Origin: Chitinophaga pinensis
GTDB taxonomy: Bacteria > Bacteroidota > Bacteroidia > 2-12-FULL-35-15
Length of the DNA: 55,589 nt
Direction: 5' to 3'
NCBI GenBank assembly: GCA_945885475.1
Contig: CAMCYR010000021.1
Location: 1 to 55,589 of the forward strand
In this document: positions 1-8,744 of the stretch, piece by piece
How positions within the stretch are numbered: position 1 is the first letter of the stretch
How the letters are laid out: each line of letters opens with the position of its first letter
Made by a program: the position numbers and the translations under genes
Notes under the pieces: model-generated
What the model was told of the DNA's origin: nothing
The model's input: only the letters and a program-made list of their open reading frames with translations
Database searches by the model: none

Positions 1-300
1 GAATGAAATGAAGCAAAGTTCTCGATACATTTTTCTAAAAAGAAAAACACTCGAACTGACGGTACAATTTCAATATAGTTCGGAATGAAATGAAGCAAAG
101 TTCTCGATACATTTTTCTAAAAAGAAAAATACTCGAACTGACGGCACAATGTCTTTAAAAAAACACTCGAACTGACGGTACAATTTCAATATAGTTCGGA
201 ATGAAATGAAGCAAAGTTCTCGATACATTTTTCTAAAAAGAAAAACACTCGAACTGACGGTACAAAGTCTTTAAAAAAACACTCGAACTGACGGCGTATC
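1..300. repeat. Tandem array of hairpin repeats (three units)
   Basis: Three imperfect units begin with the same sequence GAATGAAATGAAGCAAAG at 1, 83 and 199. Each contains TTCTCGATACA, then a small inverted repeat (TTTTTCT/AGAAAAA), then ACTCGAACTGACGG. Units 2 and 3 carry an extra copy of the last part (GTCTTTAAAAAAACACTCGAACTGACGG), so unit lengths differ (82, 116 and about 96 bases). The array ends at 295-304 with an inverted copy of the TTCTCGATAC part (GTATCGAGAA). The CTCGAACTGAC core also occurs at 6531-6697, so this belongs to a dispersed family. No coding potential is seen. Confidence 0.9.
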
Positions 301-323
301 GAGAAGTAGTTGATTAGAAATCG

Positions 324-1289
324 CTACTGTCCGAAAGCAACTGTCTTCACCCAACTTTTCCCCCATTCTTCTAGTTCAATTTCACTCCATAGTTCAGGAT
401 AAAAAATACGTTTTTGAAAACGCGGAGGTAAGTATTTTTGCCAGTTTGTTCCACCTGTTGCTGCAATATCTATCGGATCTTTTTGAAGATAACGCACTGC
501 AGATTTATAGTGTGATAGCGGCCAATTAACATTCACGTTCACATCCATCTGGCGCAATGCTACTATCAGTTTTTCGTTTTTCTGATCTTCTGCCGAAAGT
601 GATTTGTATAGTGCAAGCAGATTCGCATTCTTGAATTTTTGAGCAAGTTCAATAAATATTTTCTGATATTTTTCTTCGAACTGAACAAGGGTGAGTGTTT
701 TTTTACCGGTTGCCAATTCTGTTGCTCCTGCTTTCCAATAAATGTGTTCATACATTTTTTCTATCTGTTCATCGTTCACCTCATCTGAAAAAGTTGAACG
801 GACATCTTTTGCAACTAAATTTTTAAATGTCGTGGAACAGATTTCAATCATGCGGTACTGTCCAGACTGGAAACCACTTGCAGGTAATAAACTCATTCTG
901 AATTTTAAAAATTGCTTCGGATCCATGCCATCTACCATAATATCGAAAGAGGAAATCAAGCCTTCAAAATATCTGTTGATACGACCAATGCGCTCGGTTA
1001 GGAATTTCACATCTAAATCTTTTTTCTCAGCAAGTTGATTGTATTCATGTAAACAAAGCTTAAAATACAATTCAGTTATTTGGTGATACATGATGAATAT
1101 TTCTTCATCCGGTATTTTTGTTTTTGGGCTTTGCAGACTCAATAATGTGTCGAGGTGAATATAATCCCAATAGGTTAAATAATCAGCATACAACAAGCCA
1201 TCAAGATAAGACGAAAGATCTTGTCCCATTGCCTGGAATTTTTCATCCAATAATTTAATACGATCCACAATCTCTGGTTTTAACTCCAT
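324..1289 (-). CDS. kynA: Tryptophan 2,3-dioxygenase
   Basis: This haem enzyme opens the indole ring of L-tryptophan to give N-formylkynurenine, the first step of the kynurenine pathway, in the cytosol. The 321-residue protein carries the family's N-terminal substrate/haem segment (HQITELYFKL, residues 69-78), the FxxxLLPASGFQSGQYR block (about 130-146) and the C-terminal ATGGTNWQKYL loop (277-287). His260 in PLSHYKSAVRYL is the likely proximal haem ligand by alignment with the family pattern. The start ATG at 1289 gives a full-length protein. It stands alone: no kynurenine formamidase, kynureninase or other pathway gene is nearby. The stop lies just inside the end of the hairpin array at 1-300, which separates it from whatever lies left of the window. 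Family assignment is firm; in vivo substrate is inferred. Confidence 0.92.
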   Translation of the reverse strand: MELKPEIVDRIKLLDEKFQAMGQDLSSYLDGLLYADYLTYWDYIHLDTLLSLQSPKTKIPDEEIFIMYHQITELYFKLCLHEYNQLAEKKDLDVKFLTERIGRINRYFEGLISSFDIMVDGMDPKQFLKFRMSLLPASGFQSGQYRMIEICSTTFKNLVAKDVRSTFSDEVNDEQIEKMYEHIYWKAGATELATGKKTLTLVQFEEKYQKIFIELAQKFKNANLLALYKSLSAEDQKNEKLIVALRQMDVNVNVNWPLSHYKSAVRYLQKDPIDIAATGGTNWQKYLPPRFQKRIFYPELWSEIELEEWGKSWVKTVAFGQ

Positions 1290-1418
1290 AAGTGTATTCT
1301 TTTTTTGATTTCAGGTGCAAGATAGCTAAAAGCTATAAATTATAAAATATGATTATGGTCAGATTGATTTTATTTTGGAGGGTATTCTTATCGCTATAGT
1401 TAGCAATCAAAACGGAGT

Positions 1419-1541
1419 GTCATTGCGAGGAACGAAACAATCTCTCCTGGTGGTGGATATTCTCCTCATTTTGAATGCGATTGCCACATCCCGCAAAAAT
1501 GCGGGACTCGCAATGACGTTCTAACATGGTTTCGCAATGAC
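1419..1541. repeat. Inverted repeat of the GTCATTGCGAG family
   Basis: The outer arms GTCATTGCGAG (1419-1429) and CTCGCAATGAC (1507-1517) are perfect complements. An inner hairpin CCCGCA-AAAA-TGCGGG sits at 1490-1505, and TTCGCAATGAC at 1531-1541 is a degenerate extra right arm. The structure looks like a non-autonomous palindromic repeat. No transposase is present, and mobility is inference. Confidence 0.75.
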
Positions 1542-1547
1542 AAAATA

Positions 1548-1581
1548 AAAAAACGCCACTCTTTTCAGAATGGCGTTTTTT
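1548..1581 (-). terminator. Rho-independent terminator after the DUF3108 gene
   Basis: The arms AAAAAACGCCA (1548-1558) and TGGCGTTTTTT (1571-1581) are perfect complements around a 12-base loop. Read on the minus strand, the hairpin ends in a T-tract 20 bases past the stop of the DUF3108 gene. The symmetrical A and T tracts mean it could also act on the plus strand. Confidence 0.85.
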
Positions 1582-1601
1582 GCACATGGGGATATTTTAA
1601 A

Positions 1602-2426
1602 TTAAATCTTCGAAATCGGATGCGCTAAGCCTTTATAGGATTTTAATTCTGCTTTTATAGATCCAACCAACACATTTGCTTGTCCTAAAATCGGAATGTG
1701 ATTTTTATCATCTGTGATCCAAATGTTCAGATCTTCTTCGTGTTTAAAAACACGCCCCTGTTGCATTACTGGGCGATACTTCAAACATTTGAATGTTCCA
1801 AGGTTAGTGGTAATCGTTTCACGACCAATAAATTTAACTTTCAGGGGCCACACTTCTTTATCCATAAAGCAATTAATGGCGTATGTTTCACCTGGTTTTG
1901 CAGCACCCAAATCAAGGTTTCTTGCAGCATAAAAGGCGGATAACATGTCTTGCATATTTGGTTCAATGTTAAAGGTTTCGTTGTTGCCGACATTTACTTT
2001 TTCGCTGTAATGGTTGAACACATAACTTTGATCGATCTTGTATCCGCCTTCATTCACATGTCTTAAAAAAATCCATGGAACGATGGATTGATCGTCAATG
2101 TATGTTTCGTAACGATCGCGTACCTTATAAAAAAGGTCGAAAGCACCTCTGGATTCACCTAACCCAATCACATGAAAGGTTGTTCTTCCTGCCACTTCTT
2201 TTGCTTCTTCGGTTATTCCCAGTGTGGCTACACCGGCTTCAATCATTCCGTAATGCATGCGGAACGTCAATAACTCACCACGTTTAAACGCATCGTTATT
2301 TACGACAGGAAGCTCTTTCACAGGCCCGTCATAATTTACTTGAGGCAATTCTTTTTCTTTTTGAAATGAGATACAAGCAATACCTGCAACCATCATTCCT
2401 GTTCCTACTAAAACAAACTTTTTCAT
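1602..2426 (-). CDS. DUF3108 family exported protein
   Basis: The protein begins with a signal peptide or membrane anchor (MKKFVLVGTGMMVAGIACIS), so it is expected in the periplasm or bound to a membrane; Cys19 (GIACIS) is not a perfect lipobox. The rest matches the DUF3108 pattern, with the opening block FKRGELLTFRMHYGMIEAG followed by alternating beta strands. The family is predicted to form an open beta structure at the cell envelope; its biochemical role is unknown. I chose the ATG at 2426, giving 274 residues, rather than an upstream in-frame ATG at 2471, because the extra 15 residues would precede a clean signal sequence. It lies downstream of leuS on the same strand, but the leuS terminator at 2555-2581 separates them. 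Confidence 0.8.
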   Translation of the reverse strand: MKKFVLVGTGMMVAGIACISFQKEKELPQVNYDGPVKELPVVNNDAFKRGELLTFRMHYGMIEAGVATLGITEEAKEVAGRTTFHVIGLGESRGAFDLFYKVRDRYETYIDDQSIVPWIFLRHVNEGGYKIDQSYVFNHYSEKVNVGNNETFNIEPNMQDMLSAFYAARNLDLGAAKPGETYAINCFMDKEVWPLKVKFIGRETITTNLGTFKCLKYRPVMQQGRVFKHEEDLNIWITDDKNHIPILGQANVLVGSIKAELKSYKGLAHPISKI

Positions 2427-2554
2427 CTTATTTGAAATTATATAGAATATGTATTTCAAATGCTGTGCCAAATCCTATGGAATACGTATACGGTCTCGCT
2501 ATGGAATTGTTTCCCAATTTTTGTAAAAAACGACTTTATTGTCTCAGAACAACA

Positions 2555-2581
2555 AAAAAGGGAGCATTTTGCTCCCTTTTT
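2555..2581 (-). terminator. Rho-independent terminator after leuS
   Basis: The arms AAAAAGGGAGCA (2555-2566) and TGCTCCCTTTTT (2570-2581) are perfectly complementary around a three-base loop. The structure begins 23 bases past the leuS stop on the minus strand. The flanking A and T tracts make it potentially bidirectional. Confidence 0.9.
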
Positions 2582-2604
2582 GATTAATTTGATGCATTTA
2601 TAGC

Positions 2605-5343
2605 TTAAACGACAATATTCACGATCTTATTGTGAACGATGATTATCTTTTTGGGCGTTTTGCCCTCTAAGTATTTTTGTGTTTGTTCTAAGGTTAAAAT
2701 TTGCTCCTCAATTTGCTCTTTTGTCAATGATAGATCATACTCTTGAAAGAAGCGTGTTTTTCCATTGAACGAAACAGGATAATTGAATGTACTTTCTACC
2801 AAATACGATTCGTTTACTTCAGGAAAAGTAGCGTAGGTGATACTTTCAGTATGACCCAACTTACTCCATAGTTCCTCTGCAATGTGAGGTGCATAAGGAG
2901 CGATTATGATTGCCAAGGGTTCTACTATCTCACGTTTGTTGCATTTCAGCTCTGTCAACTCATTAACACAGATCATGAAATTACTCACGGAAGTATTGAA
3001 AGAAAAATTCTCGATGTCGTGAACGATTTTTTTGATGGTTCTGTGAAGTGTTTTTAGCTCCGGTTTTGTAGCGGGTTCATCACTAACATTAAACGCATCA
3101 CCGTTGTGATACAATCTCCAAAGTTTACGAATGAAGTTGGAAACACCGCTGATCCCACTGGTATTCCAAGGCTTGCTCTGTTCCAAGGGACCGAGGAACA
3201 TTTCATATAAACGAAGGCAATCAGCACCTTGCTGTTCAACAATTGTATCAGGAGATACAACATTCCATTTTGATTTGGACATCTTTTCTACTTCAGTTCC
3301 GCAGATGTATTTGCCATCTTCTAAAATGAATTCTGCATTTTTATATTCTTCTCTCCAATTTCTAAATGCTTCAATATCTAATGCAGTATTGTTAACGATG
3401 TTTACATCAACATGAAGAGGAGTAACATCATACTCTTTTTTTAAGCCTGCAGAAACATATTTGTTTGATGTCCCAACCCTATACACAAAAGCACTCACAC
3501 CCTGAATCATACCTTGATTAATCAATTTCTTCGCAGGCTCACTCACAGGAATAAGGCCTAAATCATTTAGGAATTTTGTCCAGAAACGTACGTACAATAA
3601 ATGTCCGGTTGCGTGCTCAGCACCGCCAATATATAAGTCTACATTTTGCCAATAGTTAGCGGCTTCTTTGCTAACAAATTCTTTCCCGTTGTGCGCATCC
3701 ATATAACGTAGGAAATACCATGAACTTCCGGCCCATCCCGGCATTGTTGAATATTCGTATTCAAATTGACCTTTGTGTTTCCAGTTGGTAGCTCTTGCTA
3801 ATGGCGGCTCACCCGTTTCAGTCGGTAAATATTTATCTACTTCCGGAAGTAATAAAGGCAATTCATTTTCATCCACTACTTTCGGAATTCCATTTTCGTA
3901 ATACACAGGAATCGGTTCCCCCCAGTAGCGCTGGCGACCAAAGATGGCATCACGCAAACGGAAATTTGTTTTTCCTTTTCCTAATTCTTGCTCTTCGATT
4001 TTGGAGATGGCTTTTTTCATTGCATCCTTCACTTCAAGACCGTTCAGAAAGTCAGAATTAATTAGTTTTCCTTCTTTGGCATCGTAGGATTCTTTCAACA
4101 GATCGCCACCGGCAACCACTTCAATAATTGGAAGTTCAAAATGTTTTGCGAAGGCATAGTCGCGCGAGTCGTGTCCTGGAACAGCCATTACAGCGCCCGT
4201 TCCGTAGCCTGCCAACACATAATCACCGATCCAGATCGGAATTTGTTTTCCGGTGAAAGGATGAATGACGTAAGCACCGGTGAATACTCCCGTGATCTTT
4301 TTTACATCCGCCATCCGTTCACGTTCACTACGGTTTTTGGCGAAGGTGATGTATTCTTCTACCGCAGTTTTTTGTTGAGGTGAAGTCAGTTGCGAAACCA
4401 ATTCGTGTTCCGGGGCAAGCGTTACAAAAGAAACTCCGAAGATGGTGTCCGGGCGGGTTGTAAATACTTCGATGTTTGCATCTGAATTATGCACTTTGAA
4501 TTTCAAACTTGTTCCTACACTTTTCCCTATCCAGTTGCGTTGCGCTTCTTTGATAGACTCTGTCCAATCGATTCCATCCAGATCATTCAGTAATCTATCC
4601 GCGTATGCAGTGATGCGTAAACTCCATTGCTTCATCAACTTCCGTTCAACGGGAAACCCGCCTCGTTCAGAAATCCCGTCTTTCACTTCTTCATTTGCCA
4701 AGACAGTTCCCAATTGCGGGCACCAGTTCACCATTGTATCGCTTAAGTACGCAAGACGATATTCCAACAATAAATCCGATTGTTCTTTTTCAGAAAGCTC
4801 ATCAAATTTTTTCTCACCACCCCCAACTTTAAACTTTGAACTTTGAACTTTGAACTTCTCAATAAGCGTAGAAATGTTTTCCGCTTTGTTAGTTTCGGTA
4901 TTATACCAGGAATTAAAAAGTTGAATAAAGATCCACTGGGTCCATTTATAATAGTCAGGATTTGAGGTCCGTACTTCACGCTCCCAGTCGAATGAAAATC
5001 CAATTTTATCTAATTGTTCACGGTAGCGGGCGATGTTTGTTTTCGTCGTAATTTCAGGATGCTGTCCTGTTTGGATAGCATACTGTTCAGCAGGCAACCC
5101 AAATGAATCGTAGCCCATGGGATGCAATACGTTAAATCCTTTCAGACGTTTGTAGCGGGCGAAAATATCTGAAGCGATATACCCTAAAGGATGGCCAACA
5201 TGTAAGCCAGCACCACTTGGATAGGGGAACATGTCGAGCACATAATATTTAGGTTTGCTCGATTTATCTTCGGCACGAAATGTTTTATTTTTCGCCCAAT
5301 AGGCTTGCCAGTTTTTCTCTACTTCTCTGAAATTGTATTCCAT
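2605..5343 (-). CDS. leuS: Leucyl-tRNA synthetase
   Basis: This enzyme charges tRNA-Leu with leucine in the cytosol and edits mischarged products. The 912-residue class I synthetase has the HIGH-type signature HVGHPLGY (48-55), the KMSKS loop (687-691), an editing CP1 domain between them and the C-terminal anticodon-binding and extension domains (about 740-912). The zinc-region block [13 protein letters not shown] is also present. The length fits Bacteroidota LeuRS. The oddity is a short insertion at about residues 164-175 ([14 protein letters not shown]), encoded by a heptanucleotide tandem repeat at 4827-4854. It falls between conserved blocks, probably at a surface loop. The gene is transcribed away from ftsX and ends in its own terminator. 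Confidence 0.98.
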   Translation of the reverse strand: MEYNFREVEKNWQAYWAKNKTFRAEDKSSKPKYYVLDMFPYPSGAGLHVGHPLGYIASDIFARYKRLKGFNVLHPMGYDSFGLPAEQYAIQTGQHPEITTKTNIARYREQLDKIGFSFDWEREVRTSNPDYYKWTQWIFIQLFNSWYNTETNKAENISTLIEKFKVQSSKFKVGGGEKKFDELSEKEQSDLLLEYRLAYLSDTMVNWCPQLGTVLANEEVKDGISERGGFPVERKLMKQWSLRITAYADRLLNDLDGIDWTESIKEAQRNWIGKSVGTSLKFKVHNSDANIEVFTTRPDTIFGVSFVTLAPEHELVSQLTSPQQKTAVEEYITFAKNRSERERMADVKKITGVFTGAYVIHPFTGKQIPIWIGDYVLAGYGTGAVMAVPGHDSRDYAFAKHFELPIIEVVAGGDLLKESYDAKEGKLINSDFLNGLEVKDAMKKAISKIEEQELGKGKTNFRLRDAIFGRQRYWGEPIPVYYENGIPKVVDENELPLLLPEVDKYLPTETGEPPLARATNWKHKGQFEYEYSTMPGWAGSSWYFLRYMDAHNGKEFVSKEAANYWQNVDLYIGGAEHATGHLLYVRFWTKFLNDLGLIPVSEPAKKLINQGMIQGVSAFVYRVGTSNKYVSAGLKKEYDVTPLHVDVNIVNNTALDIEAFRNWREEYKNAEFILEDGKYICGTEVEKMSKSKWNVVSPDTIVEQQGADCLRLYEMFLGPLEQSKPWNTSGISGVSNFIRKLWRLYHNGDAFNVSDEPATKPELKTLHRTIKKIVHDIENFSFNTSVSNFMICVNELTELKCNKREIVEPLAIIIAPYAPHIAEELWSKLGHTESITYATFPEVNESYLVESTFNYPVSFNGKTRFFQEYDLSLTKEQIEEQILTLEQTQKYLEGKTPKKIIIVHNKIVNIVV
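4827..4854. repeat. Heptanucleotide tandem repeat inside leuS
   Basis: The plus strand reads CTTTAAA once and CTTTGAA three times (4827-4854), followed by CTTC. On the coding strand it is translated as part of [11 protein letters not shown]. The period of 7 is not a multiple of 3, so gain or loss of one unit would shift the leuS frame. Confidence 0.9.
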
Positions 5344-5648
5344 TATTATTTTTATACTTTTTTAAGCGATGCGAATATACGAATAACCTGTTTTAAATTG
5401 TTTTTGGAATATGTATATTTGAGAAACTAAGGTGCTATCATGATAAAAAAAATATTTTAATTAGCATATACAATAGCGGCCATTTCAAGAATTTCAAGAG
5501 CTGCGATTGCAAAATTTATTCGATCTGTTGGAGGTTATTAACGTTTGATTGTTTATTTCAATTTCAGGAAAAGGAAAATAGTTCTTGCAATAGAGATAAT
5601 TTAGCAGCAGAATTTAAGAATCAACATTCATCTATCAACATTCAATAC
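5344..5648. other. Divergent leuS/ftsX intergenic region
   Basis: This 305-base gap separates divergent leuS and ftsX. No open frame of interest is seen on either strand. A plus-strand -7-like box TATATTTG lies at 5414-5421, 227 bases before ftsX, with TTG at 5398-5400 only 13 bases upstream, shorter than the usual -33 spacing. Just before ftsX the nonamer CAACATTCA occurs twice. No minus-strand promoter for leuS is obvious. Confidence 0.5.
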
Positions 5649-6518
5649 GTGTCAGATAAATATTCAAAACGTAGATTAACAGGTTCTTCCATTACAACAG
5701 TGGTGAGTCTTTCGCTGGTATTATTCATGTTGGGATTTTTAGGAATCATCATCCTCAATACGCGGAAATTGTCCGACAATTTTAAGGAAAATATAGGAGT
5801 TCAGGTGCTGATCAACGATAATGCGAAGGATGTGGATGTGCAGCATCTTATCAAAACACTGGACGCATCTGATTATGTAAAGTCTACACAATCGATCTCT
5901 AAAGAAGAAGCTGCAAAAAAGCTGCAGGAAGACATCGGAGAGGACTTTATCGATTTCCTTGGATTTAACCCCTTGTCGGCTTCGGTTACTGTTCGGCTAA
6001 ATGCGGAATATGCCAATGCTGACAGTTTAGCCTGGATAGAGCGGGACTTGTTGGAAACCAATTTGGTGAAGGAAGTGATCTATCAAAAATCCTTGGTAAA
6101 CAGCATCAATGAAAATGTAAAAACAATTAGTTTATGGGTGTTGATCATCAGTAGTGTATTGATGTTCATCGCGCTGGCATTGATCAACAATACAATCCGG
6201 TTATCAATCTATAGCAAGCGTTTTATTATTAAAACGATGCAATTGGTAGGAGCAACGCAAGGGTTTATCAGACGACCATTTGTGTTAAAGGGTATCCGCC
6301 ATGGTATTTACGGAGCGGGTATCGCGATTGCGATGTTGATCGGTTTTTTGTTCTTCATTCAAAAACAATTGCCTGAGCTTGCGGAGCTGCAGGATCCGAA
6401 TATGCTGGCATCTTTGTTTGGGATCGTAATTATGCTGGGGATTATTATTTCCTGGATCAGTACTTCCTTGGCGGTTCGTAAGTACCTTCGACTGAAATCG
6501 GATGAGCTCTACTACTAA
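5649..6518 (+). CDS. ftsX: Cell division protein FtsX
   Basis: FtsX is the membrane subunit that works with the ATPase FtsE and controls cell-wall hydrolases at the division septum. The 289-residue protein has the expected layout: a first membrane segment (about 17-37), a periplasmic domain (about 38-160) and three C-terminal membrane segments (about 165-185, 215-240, 255-275). The block GVQVLINDNAKDVDVQHL after the first membrane segment is typical of FtsX extracellular domains. The start is a GTG at 5649; I see no in-frame ATG that gives a better N-terminus. ftsE is not in the window, which is common in this phylum. It heads the run ftsX-DUF3098-uppP-truB-queA, but a repeat cluster and a new promoter lie between it and the next gene. 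Confidence 0.93.
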   Translation: MSDKYSKRRLTGSSITTVVSLSLVLFMLGFLGIIILNTRKLSDNFKENIGVQVLINDNAKDVDVQHLIKTLDASDYVKSTQSISKEEAAKKLQEDIGEDFIDFLGFNPLSASVTVRLNAEYANADSLAWIERDLLETNLVKEVIYQKSLVNSINENVKTISLWVLIISSVLMFIALALINNTIRLSIYSKRFIIKTMQLVGATQGFIRRPFVLKGIRHGIYGAGIAIAMLIGFLFFIQKQLPELAELQDPNMLASLFGIVIMLGIIISWISTSLAVRKYLRLKSDELYY

Positions 6519-6530
6519 TTCTCGTGCTGG

Positions 6531-6697
6531 TTCTCGACTCTGCTCGAACTGACTTAGGACAAACACTTTTCTTACTTATATTAATCTCGTTCTCGACTCC
6601 GCTCGAACTGACAATCGACTCCGCTCGAACTGACAGCACAGGAAGAACCTCTCCAAACGAAATTACTTTATTTGTCACTTCGAGCGGAGTCGAGAAG
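6531..6697. repeat. CTCGACTCCGCTCGAACTGAC repeats, three direct and one inverted
   Basis: Direct copies of TTCTCGACTCYGCTCGAACTGAC lie at 6531-6553, 6590-6612 and (from TCGACT) 6615-6634. An inverted copy, GTCACTTCGAGCGGAGTCGAGAAG, lies at 6674-6697. The inverted copy could pair with any of the direct copies to form a strong stem. The same core ends the units of the array at 1-300. Confidence 0.85.
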
Positions 6698-6733
6698 TTC
6701 AGCTTTTTTAACACTCTTTTATCCAAATTATAT

Positions 6734-6741
6734 TACATTTG
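6734..6741 (+). promoter_or_regulatory. -7 promoter box for the DUF3098 gene
   Basis: TACATTTG matches the Bacteroidota -7 consensus TAnnTTTG exactly and ends 23 bases before the ATG at 6765. No clear TTG -33 element is seen at the right distance, so this is a box match only. Confidence 0.5.
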
Positions 6742-6764
6742 TGATATAAAAAAAGAATCATCAA

Positions 6765-7010
6765 ATGAGTAAAGAAATAAAAAAACAGCCGGGTTTTGCT
6801 TTCACAAAAGAAAACTATCGCATCCTTATCGTTGGAGTCCTTATCGTTGCTATTGGTTATATGCTGATGGTTGGCGGAGGTGCAGCAAGTCCGAATGAGT
6901 TTCATGAAGATGAGATCTTTAGTTTCAGAAGAATTACCTTATCTCCAATCGTTATCCTTACTGGTTTTGTGGTGGTGCTTTACGCCATCATGAAAAAATC
7001 GAAATCATAA
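6765..7010 (+). CDS. DUF3098 small membrane protein
   Basis: This 81-residue protein has two predicted membrane helices (about 22-42 and 60-77) joined by a short loop with the sequence GGGAASPNEFHEDEIFSFRR, and charged ends (MSKEIKKQPGF and KKSKS). This matches the DUF3098 family, whose function is unknown. It sits between ftsX and uppP, and its neighbourhood suggests an envelope or division role, which is inference. It has its own -7 box at 6734 and is followed by a weak terminator-like hairpin at 7028-7066, so it may be made independently of ftsX. Confidence 0.85.
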   Translation: MSKEIKKQPGFAFTKENYRILIVGVLIVAIGYMLMVGGGAASPNEFHEDEIFSFRRITLSPIVILTGFVVVLYAIMKKSKS

Positions 7011-7027
7011 TCCATCAGAAAACTATT

Positions 7028-7066
7028 AAAATGTGTCGATTTGGGAATGAATTAGGCACATTTTTT
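7028..7066 (+). terminator. Probable terminator after the DUF3098 gene
   Basis: AAAATGTGTC and GGCACATTTT pair with one G-U wobble around a long loop of about 17 bases, followed by a run of T (7061-7066). It lies between DUF3098 and uppP and would make uppP partly independent. Confidence 0.5.
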
Positions 7067-7089
7067 ATTTTATAAGGCTCCAATTTCTA

Positions 7090-7881
7090 ATGACATACAT
7101 TCAGGCTATTATTATTGCCATCATTGAAGGCTTAACAGAGTTTTTGCCGGTTTCTTCCACCGGGCATATGATTTTAGCTGATTCGTTGATGCACATACAA
7201 GACAAGGAATTTGCAAAAACATTTGAGATCGTTATTCAGCTGGGAGCCATCATGGCTGTTTTGCTGATCTACTTCAAACGTTTTTTTGTAGGCATCACTA
7301 TTTATCTGAAGCTGGGTGTAGCCTTTCTTCCAACCGGAATCATTGGCTTTTTAGCTTATAAAACAATCAAGCATTACCTTTTTAATCCCTACACCGTAAG
7401 TTTTTCATTAATTGTTGGAGGTGTTGTATTGATTCTATTGGATAAATGGAGTGCGCAGAAGGAGTCGGAATACAAACAAGTAGAAGACATCAGTTATGTG
7501 GGAGCACTAAAAATCGGTTTAATTCAATGTGTGTCTATGGTACCCGGTGTTTCAAGAGCAGCAGCAACCATTTTTGGTGGAGTATTCTCCGGATTCGATC
7601 GCAAACAGGCAGCCGAATTTTCCTTTTTATTGGCAATTCCTACAATGTTTGCCGCTTCAGGATACGATTTATTAAAAGAGAAAGATAACATTCACAGTGA
7701 AGATCTTTCACTGATGCTTGTTGGCGGTTTTGTAGCGTTTATAGTAGCTATTTTTGCAATAAAAGGCTTTATCGCTTTTTTAAATAAATACGGATTTAAG
7801 CATTTTGGCTATTACCGGATTATTCTAGGTGTTTTATTCCTTGCCTATGCGATCAGCACAGGCTTGCAACTGACGGTATAA
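7090..7881 (+). CDS. uppP: Undecaprenyl-diphosphate phosphatase
   Basis: UppP (BacA) removes a phosphate from undecaprenyl diphosphate at the inner membrane and so recycles the lipid carrier for peptidoglycan and surface glycans; extra copies give bacitracin resistance. The 263-residue protein is strongly hydrophobic with about seven to eight membrane segments. It has the first catalytic block EGLTEFLPVSSTGHM (13-27) and the second block PGVSRAAATIFGG (about 155-167). The second block usually reads PGTSRSGAT; here Ala replaces the Ser after Arg, while the Ser-Arg pair is kept. The stop is 6 bases before the truB start, so the two genes are almost certainly cotranscribed. Later genes murF-alr and the O-antigen-ligase-like gene depend on the same carrier. 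Confidence 0.96.
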   Translation: MTYIQAIIIAIIEGLTEFLPVSSTGHMILADSLMHIQDKEFAKTFEIVIQLGAIMAVLLIYFKRFFVGITIYLKLGVAFLPTGIIGFLAYKTIKHYLFNPYTVSFSLIVGGVVLILLDKWSAQKESEYKQVEDISYVGALKIGLIQCVSMVPGVSRAAATIFGGVFSGFDRKQAAEFSFLLAIPTMFAASGYDLLKEKDNIHSEDLSLMLVGGFVAFIVAIFAIKGFIAFLNKYGFKHFGYYRIILGVLFLAYAISTGLQLTV

Positions 7882-7887
7882 AATACA

Positions 7888-8583
7888 ATGGCAGATTTCA
7901 GAACAGGAGAAGTCCTACTAATCCATAAACCACTCACGTGGACATCTTTCCAGGTGGTGAATAAAATGAAATGGCTGATCAAAAATCACCCTTCTTTATT
8001 ATTGGATGGCAAAAGAGTGCAACCAAAAATCGGCCATGCAGGAACGCTGGATCCATTGGCAACAGGTTTGTTGATTGTTTGTACAGGCAAGCAAACGAAG
8101 AATATTGAGAAGTATCAGGCACAAGAAAAAGAATACACCGGAACCTTTTACATTGGTGCCACAACTCCCTGCTATGATCTTGAAAAAGAGATTGATGCAA
8201 CTTATCCGACAGATCATATAACGGAGGAGCTGATTCAGGAAACAACGAAACAATTCATCGGAAAGATCCAACAAACGCCGCCATTATATTCCGCTATAAA
8301 AATAGGCGGTAAAAGAGCATACGATATTGCCCGTGCAGGTCAAACAGCAGAGATCAAACCCAAGGAAATTGAAATAACAGTTTTCGAGATCACACGTATA
8401 GCCTTGCCGGAGGTTGATTTTAGGGTTGTTTGTAGTAAAGGAACCTATATTCGTTCACTGGCACGGGATTTTGGCTTAGCGCTTACCAGTGGCGCTCACC
8501 TCACTGTATTGTGCAGAACACGGATTGGAGATTATAAATTAACTGAATCTATGCGTATTGAGGAGTTTGAAAAATCATTGTAA
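7888..8583 (+). CDS. truB: tRNA pseudouridine(55) synthase
   Basis: TruB converts U55 of the T loop of tRNAs to pseudouridine. The 231-residue protein has the catalytic block [14 protein letters not shown] (49-62) with Asp55 as the nucleophile. It also has the [17 protein letters not shown] strand block, the [20 protein letters not shown] block and the [15 protein letters not shown] block near the C-terminus. It is slightly short and lacks the C-terminal PUA-like extension seen in some TruB proteins, as is usual for this phylum. It is 6 bases downstream of uppP. The next gene, queA, also modifies tRNA but has its own promoter at 8608-8638. Confidence 0.97.
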   Translation: MADFRTGEVLLIHKPLTWTSFQVVNKMKWLIKNHPSLLLDGKRVQPKIGHAGTLDPLATGLLIVCTGKQTKNIEKYQAQEKEYTGTFYIGATTPCYDLEKEIDATYPTDHITEELIQETTKQFIGKIQQTPPLYSAIKIGGKRAYDIARAGQTAEIKPKEIEITVFEITRIALPEVDFRVVCSKGTYIRSLARDFGLALTSGAHLTVLCRTRIGDYKLTESMRIEEFEKSL

Positions 8584-8607
8584 GAATCAAAATAAATACG
8601 ATTTTTA

Positions 8608-8638
8608 TTGACTTCGCCTCTTTTAGGTGTTACTTTTG
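8608..8638 (+). promoter_or_regulatory. Bacteroidota-type promoter for queA
   Basis: A TTG at 8608-8610 and a perfect -7 box TACTTTTG at 8631-8638 are 20 bases apart, which is the spacing known for this phylum. Transcription would start near 8643, giving a leader of about 100 bases before the queA ATG at 8745. Confidence 0.7.
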
Positions 8639-8744
8639 CACTCTTAATACGAAACAATTACTATAAATCCCGTAAGATTTAAGAAATTATCTGAGCAATT
8701 CGGCTTTATAATTCCCGACTACCTTACCCCAAAACAAAAATTAA

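Larger units (their letters stand above)
1290..1601. other. Intergenic region with a dispersed inverted repeat
   Basis: There is no gene in these 312 bases. They hold a repeat with 11-base perfect arms, GTCATTGCGAG at 1419-1429 and CTCGCAATGAC at 1507-1517. Between them is an inner hairpin CCCGCA/TGCGGG (1490-1505), and a partial third copy (TTCGCAATGAC) lies at 1531-1541. The terminator of the DUF3108 gene follows at 1548-1581. I saw no convincing TAnnTTTG box for the minus-strand kynA gene. Confidence 0.7.

Noticed and set aside
1-300. CRISPR array
   Set aside because: The units are 82 to 116 bases with no regular 28-37-base repeat and unique spacers, and no cas genes are present.
8639-8744. 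preQ1 riboswitch in the queA leader
   Set aside because: The 100-base leader was read for the short hairpin and A-rich tail of this class; no convincing pairing was found.
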